Shown: one piece after another, positions 1-8,376 of the stretch
How positions within the stretch are numbered: position 1 is the stretch's first letter
Layout: every line of letters begins with the position of its first letter
NCBI GenBank assembly: GCA_035535055.1
Contig: DATLQT010000063.1
Location: forward strand, 1-23,449
Direction: 5' to 3'
From: UBA6019 sp035535055
GTDB taxonomy: Bacteria; Chloroflexota; Dormibacteria; Dormibacterales; Dormibacteraceae
DNA length: 23,449 nt
Notes under the pieces: generated by a model
The model's input: the letters and a program-made list of their open reading frames with translations, nothing else
The model's database searches: none
Told to the model about the DNA's origin: nothing
Translations under genes and position numbers: made by a program

Positions 1-459
1 ACGATCGGCCGGGGGACGCTGCGGCTAGTCGGCCCCGGCTCCGAGCGCTACCGGAAGTCGCTGACCCATCTGGCGATGCGCCTCGGCATCGCCGAACACG
101 TTGTCTTCGAGGGCCGGGTGACCGCGGCCGAGAAGCACCGCCTCATGGCCGAGGCAACTGCCCTCCTGATGACGTCGGTCCGGGAGGGCTGGGGGCTGGT
201 GGTGACTGAAGCCAACGCCTGCGGGACGCCAGCGGTGGTCTACGACGTTCCCGGGTTGCGTGACTCCGTCGTCGACGAGGCCACCGGGCTCGTCGTTCCG
301 CCACGGCCCGCGAACCTGGCGCAGGGGATGATCCGAGTCGTCCGCGAACCCGAGCTGCGCGGCCGCCTGGCGACCGAGGCCAAGCGCTGGAGCGGGACCT
401 TCTCCTTCGACGCCGCGGCCAGCCTTGTCCGCGAGCAGCTCCTGGCGGCCACTGGGTGA
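1..459 (+). CDS. GT4 glycosyltransferase, C-terminal part (5' truncated by window edge)
   Basis: The reading frame is open from base 1, so the N-terminal domain lies outside the window; only about 152 codons of the donor-binding half are seen. It shows the GT-B/GT4 C-terminal pattern: an E-G-W-G-L-V-V-T-E stretch, which is the EX7E nucleotide-sugar binding motif, followed by ACGTPAVVYDVPGLRDSV and a 'GLVVPP' turn. GT4 enzymes transfer a sugar from a nucleotide donor with retention of configuration, here presumably onto a lipid-linked oligosaccharide at the cytoplasmic face of the membrane. The stop codon overlaps the GTG start of the next gene (GTGA, 456-459), so the two are probably translationally coupled. 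The acceptor and the donor sugar cannot be read from the sequence. Confidence 0.9.
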   Translation, partial: TIGRGTLRLVGPGSERYRKSLTHLAMRLGIAEHVVFEGRVTAAEKHRLMAEATALLMTSVREGWGLVVTEANACGTPAVVYDVPGLRDSVVDEATGLVVPPRPANLAQGMIRVVREPELRGRLATEAKRWSGTFSFDAAASLVREQLLAATG

Positions 460-1142
460 GCGCCAGCAACTCGATACGGACCCTCGCCGTCGGCGCCCTC
501 TGGCCGGCCAAGGCGCGGCTGGACTACCTGCGGCTGCGGCTCAACCCGCCCGGCTACGTCCTGCAGGGGAGGACGTACCCGATCCACGTCGGCTGGTACA
601 ACAAGACCTGGCGCAACGAGCGGCAGGTGGAGATTCCACCGGCCCTTGAACTGATCGCCGCGACGCCTCCCGAAGAGGTGCTGGAGGTGGGCAACGTTCT
701 CGCCCACTACGGCTCGACCGGGCACACAGTCGTCGACAAATACGAGCTGTCGCCGTCCAGCTTGGCGATCGATGTGGTCGACTATCAGCCCGGTCGTCAC
801 TTCCAGCTGGTGGTGGCGATCTCGACCCTGGAACACGTCGGCTGGGACGAGCCGGAGCGCGACCCGGCCAAATTCCGACGCGCCGTTCGCCAACTGGCCT
901 CGCTGCTGTGGCCTGGCGGCGTGCTCTGGGCCAGCGTTCCGCTGGGCCACAACCCCGCCGCGGACGCCTTTGTGCGCGAGCCCGACCCGGGCTTCGAGAT
1001 CTCCTTCCTGGTCCGCGGCTCGAAGCGCCCTGGCGACTGGCGGGAGGCAACAGCGGTCGACCCGGCTGCGCATCTCTACGATCCCACGATCCCGACCGCC
1101 CGAGCGGTGGCGATCATCCGCCACCGGGCGCCGACGGGCTAG
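456..1142 (+). CDS. Small SAM-methyltransferase-like protein with a degenerate motif I
   Basis: This is a 228-residue protein starting at a GTG that overlaps the previous stop. The middle looks like a Rossmann methyltransferase: EVLEVGNVLAHYG sits where motif I normally is, VVDKYE follows as the acidic strand-2 end, then FQLVVAISTLEHVGWDE and LLWPGGVLWASVPLG match motifs around strands 4 and 5. The classical GxGxG glycine loop is absent, replaced by G-N-V-L-A-H-Y-G. I recall related proteins with an 'EVGNVL-HY ... VDKYE' pattern in polysaccharide loci, usually annotated only as methyltransferase domain proteins. It may methylate a sugar of the glycan or cap a chain, but whether it is catalytic is open. 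Its 3' end overlaps the convergent flippase gene by 4 bp. Confidence 0.8.
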   Translation: MSASNSIRTLAVGALWPAKARLDYLRLRLNPPGYVLQGRTYPIHVGWYNKTWRNERQVEIPPALELIAATPPEEVLEVGNVLAHYGSTGHTVVDKYELSPSSLAIDVVDYQPGRHFQLVVAISTLEHVGWDEPERDPAKFRRAVRQLASLLWPGGVLWASVPLGHNPAADAFVREPDPGFEISFLVRGSKRPGDWREATAVDPAAHLYDPTIPTARAVAIIRHRAPTG

Positions 1143-2707
1143 TTTCGGAGCAGCCGCTCGAGGCGTGAGGTCGCCAGCAAGCGACCCCAGCGGGCGGGCA
1201 GCACCTTCTGGGCCTCGGCCAGGTCACCGGCTCGTATGGCGCCCGTGAGGGCGGCGGCCACCAGGTAGACGATGGCCATCGCAACCCCCACCACCAGGAG
1301 GCCGAGCAGCCCCGTTGCGAGGCCGCGCAACGCGAATCCGACTCCGCCGGCCAACAGGGCGGACACGGTCGGCCGGGCGAGCGCCTCGCCCAAGAACCTG
1401 CCCAAGCCCACCCGCGCAACGCGACCGGCGACAACAAAAAAGAGTGGCACCGACTGGACGAAGCTCATCAGGAGGACCGCCCCGGCCGCACCCGCGATCC
1501 CATACCGCGGGATGGCCAGCAGCACTGCCGGAACCAGGACAAGGGCGCCTAGGACGGTGAAGCTGTTGTTGATAACCGGCCGCTGCAGGCTTTCGCAGTA
1601 GAGCCCGGCGACGACCACCACCGCCTGCAGGAACATCGCGCCTGCCAGAAGCCGGAAGGCGCCTCCGGCCTCCCGCGCGACCAACAACCCCTGGTCTCCC
1701 CCAATCCAGATCCGCAGTATTGGCTCGGCGAGGACCATCAGCACCGCGGCCAGCGGCGCCGCGGTCAGTGCGACCAGGCGGCTGCCCGTGACGAGCACCG
1801 CCCGCCGAGCGGCTTCGTTGCCGGCAGCGCTCATTCGCGGATACATCGGGGCCGCCACCTCGCCCAGTAGCTGAAGGATGCGCTGGCAGGCGTTGGCCGG
1901 CACAGCGTAGATGCCAACGGCCCCGATGCTCAGCACGCTGCCGATGGCCAACTGGTCGAACCGTCCCTCGAAGATGAGGGCCGTATCGCCAAGCGACTTG
2001 AAGGCGGTGAAAGACGCCAGCCGCCTGAAAGTCCCACGGTCGAAACCCGGCCGGAGCCGGATACCCTCCAGCTCGCGGCGGCTGACCAGGTAGTAGAGGA
2101 TGATGCCGGCCAGCCCTGACACTACCTGGATCACCATCACCCCAGTCAGACTCGCCTCGAGCAGAACGTAGACGACGGTCGCGGCGGTGCTGACCAGGCT
2201 CAGGCCTACCAGCCGGCCGGCGATCACGTCGTAGCGCTGGAGGGCATAAGGAATGGCGTTGAAAACGGCGAAAACCAGGTTGAGGCCAAGCCCGGCCGCG
2301 CTGAGCCAGAGGGCGATCCTCGCGATCTCGCGTAGATCGGTGGGGATGCGCAGGACCTCGTTCACCAGCACCGGCACCAGTAGGGCCAAAGCCGTGCCTC
2401 CGACCATGCCGATGACCGCGAAGAGCGTGAAGGAGGTGCCGACGATCTTCTGCGTCTCGTGGACACTTTCCTCAGCGAGGGCGCGGCTGAGCATGGCTAC
2501 TATTCCGGGGATGAGGCCGAGCGCAAGGATGTTGGTGAGACCGGCTCCCAGGCCGGTTGCGAGGGCGTAGATCCCGTACTGGTCGGTCCCCAGCCGCCTC
2601 ACCAGCACTGGCGTTATGGCGATGGAGAGAACCAGCAGAACGCCTCTCGCACCGACGTTGAGCGCAATGTTCCTCGCCAGCGGCAGCGAGGCTGACCTTG
2701 ACTTCAC
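1139..2707 (-). CDS. Wzx-type lipid-linked oligosaccharide flippase 1
   Basis: About 522 residues and strongly hydrophobic throughout, consistent with the 12-14 transmembrane helices of the MOP/polysaccharide transporter superfamily. The N-terminal LARNIALNVGARG followed by RRLGTDQYGIYALATG is the typical start of a Wzx/RfbX-like flippase, which moves undecaprenyl-pyrophosphate-linked repeat units from the cytoplasmic to the outer face. I chose the GTG at 2707 because it begins a few residues before the conserved region. An ATG at 2743 would add 12 basic residues, and longer in-frame extensions up to 2890 run deep into the divergent glycosyltransferase gene and look non-native. No Shine-Dalgarno is seen. 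It converges on the methyltransferase gene with a 4 bp overlap. Flippase identity is secure, substrate unknown. Confidence 0.92.
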   Translation of the reverse strand: MKSRSASLPLARNIALNVGARGVLLVLSIAITPVLVRRLGTDQYGIYALATGLGAGLTNILALGLIPGIVAMLSRALAEESVHETQKIVGTSFTLFAVIGMVGGTALALLVPVLVNEVLRIPTDLREIARIALWLSAAGLGLNLVFAVFNAIPYALQRYDVIAGRLVGLSLVSTAATVVYVLLEASLTGVMVIQVVSGLAGIILYYLVSRRELEGIRLRPGFDRGTFRRLASFTAFKSLGDTALIFEGRFDQLAIGSVLSIGAVGIYAVPANACQRILQLLGEVAAPMYPRMSAAGNEAARRAVLVTGSRLVALTAAPLAAVLMVLAEPILRIWIGGDQGLLVAREAGGAFRLLAGAMFLQAVVVVAGLYCESLQRPVINNSFTVLGALVLVPAVLLAIPRYGIAGAAGAVLLMSFVQSVPLFFVVAGRVARVGLGRFLGEALARPTVSALLAGGVGFALRGLATGLLGLLVVGVAMAIVYLVAAALTGAIRAGDLAEAQKVLPARWGRLLATSRLERLLRN

Positions 2708-3834
2708 CGGTGCCGGTCTTGGCTGAGCCGCCCTTCGTCGCATTGGACGTGACCCCGCTCCAAAACGGCCACCGTCGGCGTGGCATCGGCACCTACGTCC
2801 GCGGGCTGGCTTGGCGGCTTCTCGAGCAGGACGGGGTGCCGATCGAGCTCTGGGGTTGGGCCGACCACCGGCCCTTCGACCACGTACCACCTCCTCACCG
2901 GGCCCTCTGGCTGCCCCGCCTGGGGGTGCCGCGCACCCGCTTCCCGGCCCTCTTGAGGAGCGCGATGAAGGTCCGCCTGGGGCTGTCCCGCGCTGCGGCA
3001 GTACACCTGACCGATCCGAACTCGCTGATCAGCAGCCACCGACGCTCAATCCTCACCACTGTCTATGACCTCATACCGCTGCACGACGGGCCGGCGGCCG
3101 GCGGCTCTGCCTACCAGGCCTACCTCGCCAGGGTGCGGGCGGCAGCGACCGTCTTCGCGATCTCGCAGGCCACCGCCGAGGACGTCGTGGCCCGGCTGAG
3201 TGTGCCACAGGACCGGGTCGTGCTGGCGGTGCCCGGGATCGAGATCCCGGCCGCGACCGAGCTGCCGGTGCTGCCGCTGCGAGGGCCCTACTTCCTCTTC
3301 GTGGGCTCGCCCGACCCGCACAAGAACATCGGCGTCCTGCTGGCGGCGCTGGCGGCGGGCGACCTGCCGGAGCGGCTGGCGATCGTCGGCGGCTGGCCGG
3401 TGGAGAGCCTCGCCGAGCTGCGGGCGAGGGTAGAGGCGGCAGGCCTGGAGGGCCGGGTCGAGCACCTCGGCTTCGTCGACGGCGCCACCCTGCTCTCCCT
3501 CTACCGCTCGGCGACCGCCGTCGTGCTGCCGTCACTCATCGAGGGCTTCGGCCTGCCCGTGGCGGAGGCGCTGGCGGCCGGTGCGCCGGTGATCCACAGC
3601 CGGCTCCCCGTCCTCGAGGAGGTGTCGGCCGGCGTCGCGCTGACCTTCGAGCCGGCCTCCGCCGCCGAGCTGGCCGGCTGCCTGGCCCGGCTCTCCAGCG
3701 ACCCGGCGCTGCGGGCCGACCTCGGGGCACAAGGGCTTCAGCGCGCCCGGGCGCTGACCTGGGCGAAGGCGGTGGACGGCACGGTCGCCGCCTACCGGCG
3801 GGCGCTTTCGGGTGATGTGCCGAATTCAGGCTAG
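2698..3834 (+). CDS. GT4 glycosyltransferase (mannosyltransferase-like)
   Basis: About 374-378 residues with a complete GT-B fold. VALDVTPLQNG near the start is the first Rossmann strand, and RRGIGTYVRGL is the N-terminal acceptor-side glycine loop of GT4 enzymes. LTTVYDLIPL follows mid-domain, then FVGSPDPHKNIGVLL, the donor-phosphate lysine region, and PSLIEGFGLPVAEALAAGAPVI with an intact EX7E motif. Candidate starts are TTG 2698, preceded by GAGG at 2688-2691 with 6 nt spacing, and GTG 2710, which better fits the family N-terminus. Either start places the beginning of this gene on top of or directly against the start of the divergent flippase gene. It probably adds one sugar to the growing lipid-linked repeat. 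The following polymerase gene starts 22 bp downstream. Confidence 0.92.
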   Translation: MTSPVPVLAEPPFVALDVTPLQNGHRRRGIGTYVRGLAWRLLEQDGVPIELWGWADHRPFDHVPPPHRALWLPRLGVPRTRFPALLRSAMKVRLGLSRAAAVHLTDPNSLISSHRRSILTTVYDLIPLHDGPAAGGSAYQAYLARVRAAATVFAISQATAEDVVARLSVPQDRVVLAVPGIEIPAATELPVLPLRGPYFLFVGSPDPHKNIGVLLAALAAGDLPERLAIVGGWPVESLAELRARVEAAGLEGRVEHLGFVDGATLLSLYRSATAVVLPSLIEGFGLPVAEALAAGAPVIHSRLPVLEEVSAGVALTFEPASAAELAGCLARLSSDPALRADLGAQGLQRARALTWAKAVDGTVAAYRRALSGDVPNSG

Positions 3835-3856
3835 CCGGTAGCATCACCTCGAAGAC

Positions 3857-5308
3857 ATGACTGGCATCGGGATCGTGCTCGCCCTGGTCCTGCTGCTGGC
3901 CCTCGCCGCCGGCCTCGCCTGGGCCTGGCGGCAGCCCTACATCGGCCTCGGCCTGGTCGTGGCCGGGTTGGCCTTCCACAGCTTCGCGCTGATGGTCCTG
4001 CTCCGCCTCGGCACCCCGAACCTGCTGGTCCGCGCCTTCCAGGGCTGGAAGGAGCTGCTGCTGGCGCTGGTGGCGCTGATCGCCCTCCTCGGCCTTTACC
4101 GAGATTGGAGGGCGGGCAAGCTGGGCCGGCCGCTTCCGGCCGACTGGTTTGCAATCGGGCTCGCCATCCTGGTAGCCGTCTACTTCCTGCTGCCGGGGTC
4201 GATCCTGCACTCCAACGCAAGCCTGGCCCAGCGCGCGGTCGGGTTCCGGATAGATGCCCTGATCCCGCTCCTCTACTTCATCGGCCGCCGCATCAAGCCC
4301 CGGCCAGACATGGTTCCCACCGTCATCTGGCTTTGTCTCGGCGCGGGGGCGGTGGTGACCCTCTTCGGTCTGGCCGAGCTCTGGCTGATCCCCACCGCGA
4401 CCTGGCTCGACTGGGGCGTCAACCTCTACACCAGCTTTCTCGGGTTCACCTACCACGGGCCCGGGGGGCTGCCCGAGAACTTCTTCCTGACGCTGCCCGA
4501 CGGCACCCTGGTCCGCCGGATGGTCTCGACCTACGTCAGCCCGCTCGGAATCGCCTACACGGCGCTGCTCCTGCTCCCGCTCGGAGTCGCCCTCCTGGAG
4601 TGGCACGCCGGCGAGTCGCGCCGGCCCAGGTGGCTGGCGGGGACCGTCTTCACCTTCGTCCTGATCGGGCTCCTCCTCAGCGTCACCCGGCTGGCGCTGC
4701 TGGCCGCCGCCGGCGAGGCGGCGCTGCTCTTCCTGCTCCTCCGCCGCCGCTGGCTGGCCGGCCTCTTCGTGGTGCTGGCGGTGGGCACGGCGCTGATGCT
4801 CTACGTCTACCCCTCGATCGGTCCGTCGGTCGGCCGGAACCTGGTCGCGGGTAGCGGCGGTCACGGGCAGGCCGCCGTCAGCGGCGGCGACACCTCGACC
4901 CAGGAGCACTTCACCTACCTGATAGGCGACCTGAAGATCGACCTCCAGCACCCGCTGGGACTGGGGACCGGCGCCTCCACCGTCCGCTACGGTCAACTGG
5001 TGGGGACCGGCGAGAGCGCGGTCCTGGGCTTCTTCGGCGACCTCGGCGTCCTCGGCGGCCTCCTCTACACCGGCCTCTACCTGCTCGTGCTCTGGAACGG
5101 CTGGCGGGCTTTCCGCCGCTTGCCCCAGGGGGCGCTCGAGTCGGGCCTGCCGTTGGTCGCGCTGGTCGGCGGCCTCGCCCTGGCGCCGATCACGATGACC
5201 AGCGACGTCTGGGGCGACCTCTCGGTGACCGTGCTCTTCTGGTGGGCCGCCGGAGCGGCGGTGACACTTGCCACGGCCGCCCGCGCGCCCCAGGCGGGGT
5301 TGAACTGA
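3857..5308 (+). CDS. Wzy-like polymerase / O-antigen ligase family membrane protein 1
   Basis: A 483-residue polytopic membrane protein with roughly ten or more hydrophobic segments, a long hydrophilic stretch around residues 190-225 and another around 320-365 before the last helices. The segment SVTRLALLAAAGEAALLF and the following pattern DLKIDLQHPLGLGTGAST, then FFGDLGVLGGLLYTGLYL, fit the Wzy_C/O-antigen ligase family, which joins undecaprenyl-linked glycans outside the membrane. It begins at ATG 3857 after a 22 bp gap with no clear Shine-Dalgarno; a TAGCAT hexamer lies 12 nt upstream and could be a -10 box. The 3' end overlaps the next GT4 gene, whose start is either GTG 5242 or a CTG within this stop. 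Polymerase versus ligase cannot be decided from sequence. Confidence 0.85.
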   Translation: MTGIGIVLALVLLLALAAGLAWAWRQPYIGLGLVVAGLAFHSFALMVLLRLGTPNLLVRAFQGWKELLLALVALIALLGLYRDWRAGKLGRPLPADWFAIGLAILVAVYFLLPGSILHSNASLAQRAVGFRIDALIPLLYFIGRRIKPRPDMVPTVIWLCLGAGAVVTLFGLAELWLIPTATWLDWGVNLYTSFLGFTYHGPGGLPENFFLTLPDGTLVRRMVSTYVSPLGIAYTALLLLPLGVALLEWHAGESRRPRWLAGTVFTFVLIGLLLSVTRLALLAAAGEAALLFLLLRRRWLAGLFVVLAVGTALMLYVYPSIGPSVGRNLVAGSGGHGQAAVSGGDTSTQEHFTYLIGDLKIDLQHPLGLGTGASTVRYGQLVGTGESAVLGFFGDLGVLGGLLYTGLYLLVLWNGWRAFRRLPQGALESGLPLVALVGGLALAPITMTSDVWGDLSVTVLFWWAAGAAVTLATAARAPQAGLN

Positions 5309-6384
5309 CGGCCCTGTCCCGGCCGATCAACGTCGCCCTCGACATGACCTTCGCCAACCGCAACCGCGGTGGCTCCGGCGTCTACGCGAGGTCGCTGCTG
5401 GCGGCACTCGGTGAGCGCGACGACGTGGTCGCCTGGGAGATCGCAGGGCCCGCCCGGTCGGGCCTGGCCGGAACGCTGCGCTGGCTCGCCGCCGGCGCAC
5501 AGGCCACGCTCCGGCGCCGGCCGCCGGACCTCGTTCACTGTCCGTCCTTCGTGACCCCCTGGCGGCTCCGTCAGCCATTCGTGGTGACCGTCCACGACGC
5601 CGGCGTCTGGCGGTTCCCGGAAGACCATCCGCTCGAATGGCGGGTCTACGACCGAGCCCTCCTCACCCGCCGGCTGCGCGCCGCCGCGCGTGTGATAGCC
5701 GGCAGCGAGTTCGGCCGCCGAGAGGTGATCGAGGGCTATCGCCTGTCGGCGGACCGGGTGACCACCGTCCACTACGGCATCGACGCCCGCTTCCTGGAGG
5801 CCGGCGCCGCCGATCCGGCACCTGGAGAGGCTGACCGGATGCTATTCCCTGGTGCGCCGGCCGGGCACAAGAACCTGGCGCCGGTGCTCCGGGTGATGGC
5901 CGCCGCAGATCCCGGCAGTGCGCTGGGCCGGGCCGGTCTCGACATCTCCGGGGCCAGGGCCGAGGATTACCCGGCCCTGCGGTCGGAGATCGCCTCGCTG
6001 AGCCTGGAGCGGCGGGTGCGCTGGCTCGGCCACCTCGACTCCGAGGCCCTGCCCGACCTGATGCGGCGGGCAGCCTTGGTCGTCTACCCCTCGCTTTACG
6101 AGGGCTTCGGCTTTCCGCCATTGGAGGCGATGGCCGTCGGCACGCCGGTCGTCGCCTCCGATCGCGGTCCTCTGCCCGAGCTGCTCGGCGACGCGGCGCT
6201 GCTGGTGGATCCCACCGACCCCGGCCGCCTGGCGGAGGCGCTGGAGGCGGTGTTGGCCGAGCCCGAACGGCGCCGGCGAATGGGGGCCGAGGGCCGTCGA
6301 CGGGCACTGCTCTTCACCTGGGCACGCTGCGCCGAGGAAACGGTGGACGTGTACCGCGACGTCCTCGGGACCGGCGGCGCGTGA
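5242..6384 (+). CDS. GT4 glycosyltransferase
   Basis: Up to 380 residues. The fold begins with INVALDMTFANRNRGGSGVY, whose glycine-rich turn resembles that of the GT4 gene at 2698, so the two are probably related paralogues. VVTVHDAGVWRFPE occurs mid N-domain. The C-domain has FPGAPAGHKNLAPVL (donor phosphate region) and PSLYEGFGFPPLEAMAVGTPVVAS with an intact EX7E. The start is uncertain. GTG 5242 gives a 67 bp overlap with the polymerase gene. The only in-frame codon nearer the fold is CTG 5305, which overlaps the upstream stop as CTGA and has a GGCGGGG run a few bases before it. An ATG at 5344 would cut the first beta strand and is unlikely. The stop overlaps the next gene (GTGA). Confidence 0.9.
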   Translation: MGRRSGGDTCHGRPRAPGGVELTALSRPINVALDMTFANRNRGGSGVYARSLLAALGERDDVVAWEIAGPARSGLAGTLRWLAAGAQATLRRRPPDLVHCPSFVTPWRLRQPFVVTVHDAGVWRFPEDHPLEWRVYDRALLTRRLRAAARVIAGSEFGRREVIEGYRLSADRVTTVHYGIDARFLEAGAADPAPGEADRMLFPGAPAGHKNLAPVLRVMAAADPGSALGRAGLDISGARAEDYPALRSEIASLSLERRVRWLGHLDSEALPDLMRRAALVVYPSLYEGFGFPPLEAMAVGTPVVASDRGPLPELLGDAALLVDPTDPGRLAEALEAVLAEPERRRRMGAEGRRRALLFTWARCAEETVDVYRDVLGTGGA

Positions 6385-7145
6385 AGCCGATCCAGCGCGT
6401 CAACATCCTCGGGGTCGGCGTCAGCGCTGTAAACATGGAGCAGGCGCTGGATCAGATCGACGCCTGGGTTGAGGCCAGGGATCGCCAATACGTCTGCCTC
6501 GGGACCGTCCACGGCATCATGACCTGCCACCGCTCCGAGGAGCACCGGCGGATCTTCAACGCCGCCGGGATGGTCACCCCGGACGGGATGCCGCTGGTAT
6601 GGCTCAGCCGGGCGCGGCACCCGCACGTCAGCCGCGTCTACGGGCCCGACCTGATGCTCGCCTCGCTGGCCCGCTCGGCCGCCAGCGGCCAGCGCCACTA
6701 CCTCTACGGCGGCGGGCCGGGGGTCGGCGAGCGGCTGGCGGCTCAACTTCGCGAGCGTTTTCCAGGCGCGCACTTGGTCGGCAGCCGGGAGCCGCCGTTC
6801 GCGCCGATCGACCAGCTCACCACCGCCGCCGAGGCAGAACGGATCAACGCGGCCCGCCCGGACATCGTCTGGGTCGGCATCGGCTCGCCCAAGCAGGAGC
6901 AGTGGATGACGCGGATGCGATCTCAACTTCAGGCCCCGGTTCTGCTTGGCGTCGGGGCCGCCTTCGATTTCCACAGCGGGACCGTCGCCCAGGCCCCGGC
7001 CTGGATGCAGCGGAGCGGGCTCGAATGGCTCTTCCGCCTGGGCAGCGATCCCAGCCGCCTCTGGCGCCGCTACCTCATCGACAACCCCTGGTTCCTCTGG
7101 TCGATCGCACTCCAGCGGCTCGGCGTGCGCCGCTACGAGGTTTGA
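6381..7145 (+). CDS. WecG/TagA/CpsF family glycosyltransferase (GT26)
   Basis: A 254-residue protein that matches the family along its length. GTVHGIMTCHRSEEHRRIFN lies at 41-60, and MVTPDGMPLVWLSR at 64-77 carries the Asp (D68) equivalent to the proposed catalytic base of TagA. YLYGGGPGVGE is at 108-117, VGIGSPKQEQWM at 165-176, GVGAAFDFHSG at 190-200 and APAWMQRSGLEWLFRL at 205-220. Family members transfer N-acetylmannosamine, N-acetylmannosaminuronate or similar sugars onto undecaprenyl-pyrophosphate-linked sugars, usually as the second committed step of repeat-unit assembly. The C-terminal RRYLIDNPWFLW is the membrane-associating tail known for TagA-like enzymes. The GTG start overlaps the upstream stop, so it is probably translationally coupled to the preceding GT4. 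The exact sugar is not predictable. Confidence 0.95.
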   Translation: MKPIQRVNILGVGVSAVNMEQALDQIDAWVEARDRQYVCLGTVHGIMTCHRSEEHRRIFNAAGMVTPDGMPLVWLSRARHPHVSRVYGPDLMLASLARSAASGQRHYLYGGGPGVGERLAAQLRERFPGAHLVGSREPPFAPIDQLTTAAEAERINAARPDIVWVGIGSPKQEQWMTRMRSQLQAPVLLGVGAAFDFHSGTVAQAPAWMQRSGLEWLFRLGSDPSRLWRRYLIDNPWFLWSIALQRLGVRRYEV

Positions 7146-7158
7146 GGCCCACCACCCG

Positions 7159-8376
7159 GTGAGGCTGGCGGTCTACGAGAACCTTCCGCCGGGCGGCGCA
7201 CTCCGCAGCTCGTTTCACCTCGGCCTCGAGCTGCTCGAACGCGGCCACCAGATCGATCTCTACCGGCTCAGCACCTACGCCGACAAGGGATCCTTCGACC
7301 TCGCCCCGCACGCCGGTTCGGTTAAGGTGGCCGACTACCGGCCGCTGGCCGGGATCCTCGACACGCGCCTCCGCCGCGGCCGCCTCTTTCCGCGCTCCTA
7401 CACGCTCTTCGGACCCCTGAAGCGGTTGCACCGGAGGCTGGCTGCGGAGATCCGATCGGGCGGCTATGACGCGGTCCTGGCTCACCCTGACGCCATGACC
7501 TACTCGCCCTACCTCCTGCGCTGGCTGGAGGGGTTGCCGAGCGTCTACTACTGCCAGGAGGCGCCGCGGGTGCAGACCGAACCAGCAATCCGCGACGCCC
7601 ACCGCGCCGAGCTGGCGCGGTCGCCCCGCGTCGTCGGCGGCGCCCGCCTGCTGGAGGATCGGTTGGTGCTCGATCGGCTGGCCGCGGAGGACCGCGAGAA
7701 CGTGCGCCACCCGACCGCCGTCGCCGTCAACTCTGCGTTCAGCCGGGAACGCTTCACCTCCTATTACGGGCGAGATGCGGAGGTCTGCCGGCTGGGCGTA
7801 GACCCCGCCGCCTTCGCGGCCGCCGGACCGGTGAAGCGGCGCCGCGAAGTTCTTTCCATCGGGGCGCCCATCGACGCCAAGAACCACCTGCTGGTTATAG
7901 AGGCGCTCGGCCGGCTGCCGGCCGCCTCCCGCCCGGCGCTGCGGGTGGTGCTGCCCCGACCGGGCGGCGCAGAGCGGCTGGAGACAGCGGCCCACGCCGC
8001 GGGCGTGGAGCTGACCGTCGAGACCGGCCTCGACGAGCGGGCGCTGGCCGAGCGCTACCGCTGCGCGCTAGCGACGATCTGCGCCGCCCGGCTGGAGCCG
8101 TTCGGGCTCACCGCCATCGAATCCCTGGCGGCGGGCACGCCGGTGGTCGCGGTCCGCGAGGGTGGCTTTCGGGAGACCGTCGTCGATGGGCTGGACGGCT
8201 TCCTGGTCGAGCCCGAGGCCCAGGCCCTGGCCGCCGGCATCGCCCGCATCGTGCTCAACCCGGGGGTCGCCGAGCAGCTCGGCGAGGCGGGGCGCGAGGA
8301 GGTGTCCCGCAACTGGACCTGGAAGGACAGCGGCGATCGCCTGGAGGCGATCCTGGAGGCGGCGGCAAGGCGGTGA
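7159..8376 (+). CDS. GT4 glycosyltransferase
   Basis: Taken from the GTG at 7159 this is 405 residues and begins MRLAVYENLPPGGALRSSF, the expected first strand and glycine loop of GT4. The open frame runs further upstream, but that part overlaps the GT26 gene and has no sensible fold. The N-domain contains YDAVLAHPDAMTYSPYLLRW and SVYYCQEAPRV. The C-domain contains IGAPIDAKNHLLVIEAL, then EPFGLTAIESLAAGTPVVAVREGGF with EX7E intact and GLDGFLVEPEAQAL. It is the third GT4 of this strand block, separated from GT26 by 13 bp and overlapping the next gene by GTGA. It presumably adds one residue of the repeat unit. Confidence 0.9.
   Translation: MRLAVYENLPPGGALRSSFHLGLELLERGHQIDLYRLSTYADKGSFDLAPHAGSVKVADYRPLAGILDTRLRRGRLFPRSYTLFGPLKRLHRRLAAEIRSGGYDAVLAHPDAMTYSPYLLRWLEGLPSVYYCQEAPRVQTEPAIRDAHRAELARSPRVVGGARLLEDRLVLDRLAAEDRENVRHPTAVAVNSAFSRERFTSYYGRDAEVCRLGVDPAAFAAAGPVKRRREVLSIGAPIDAKNHLLVIEALGRLPAASRPALRVVLPRPGGAERLETAAHAAGVELTVETGLDERALAERYRCALATICAARLEPFGLTAIESLAAGTPVVAVREGGFRETVVDGLDGFLVEPEAQALAAGIARIVLNPGVAEQLGEAGREEVSRNWTWKDSGDRLEAILEAAARR

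Noticed and set aside
240..1124. 294-codon open frame on the minus strand at the left end
   Set aside because: It lies opposite the GT4 end and methyltransferase-like gene and shows no domain; composition is that of a shadow frame.
3536..4996. 486-codon open frame on the minus strand over the polymerase gene
   Set aside because: It is low-complexity, rich in Gln, Glu, Pro and Arg, with no domain, and lies opposite a well-supported Wzy-like gene. It is a high-GC shadow frame.
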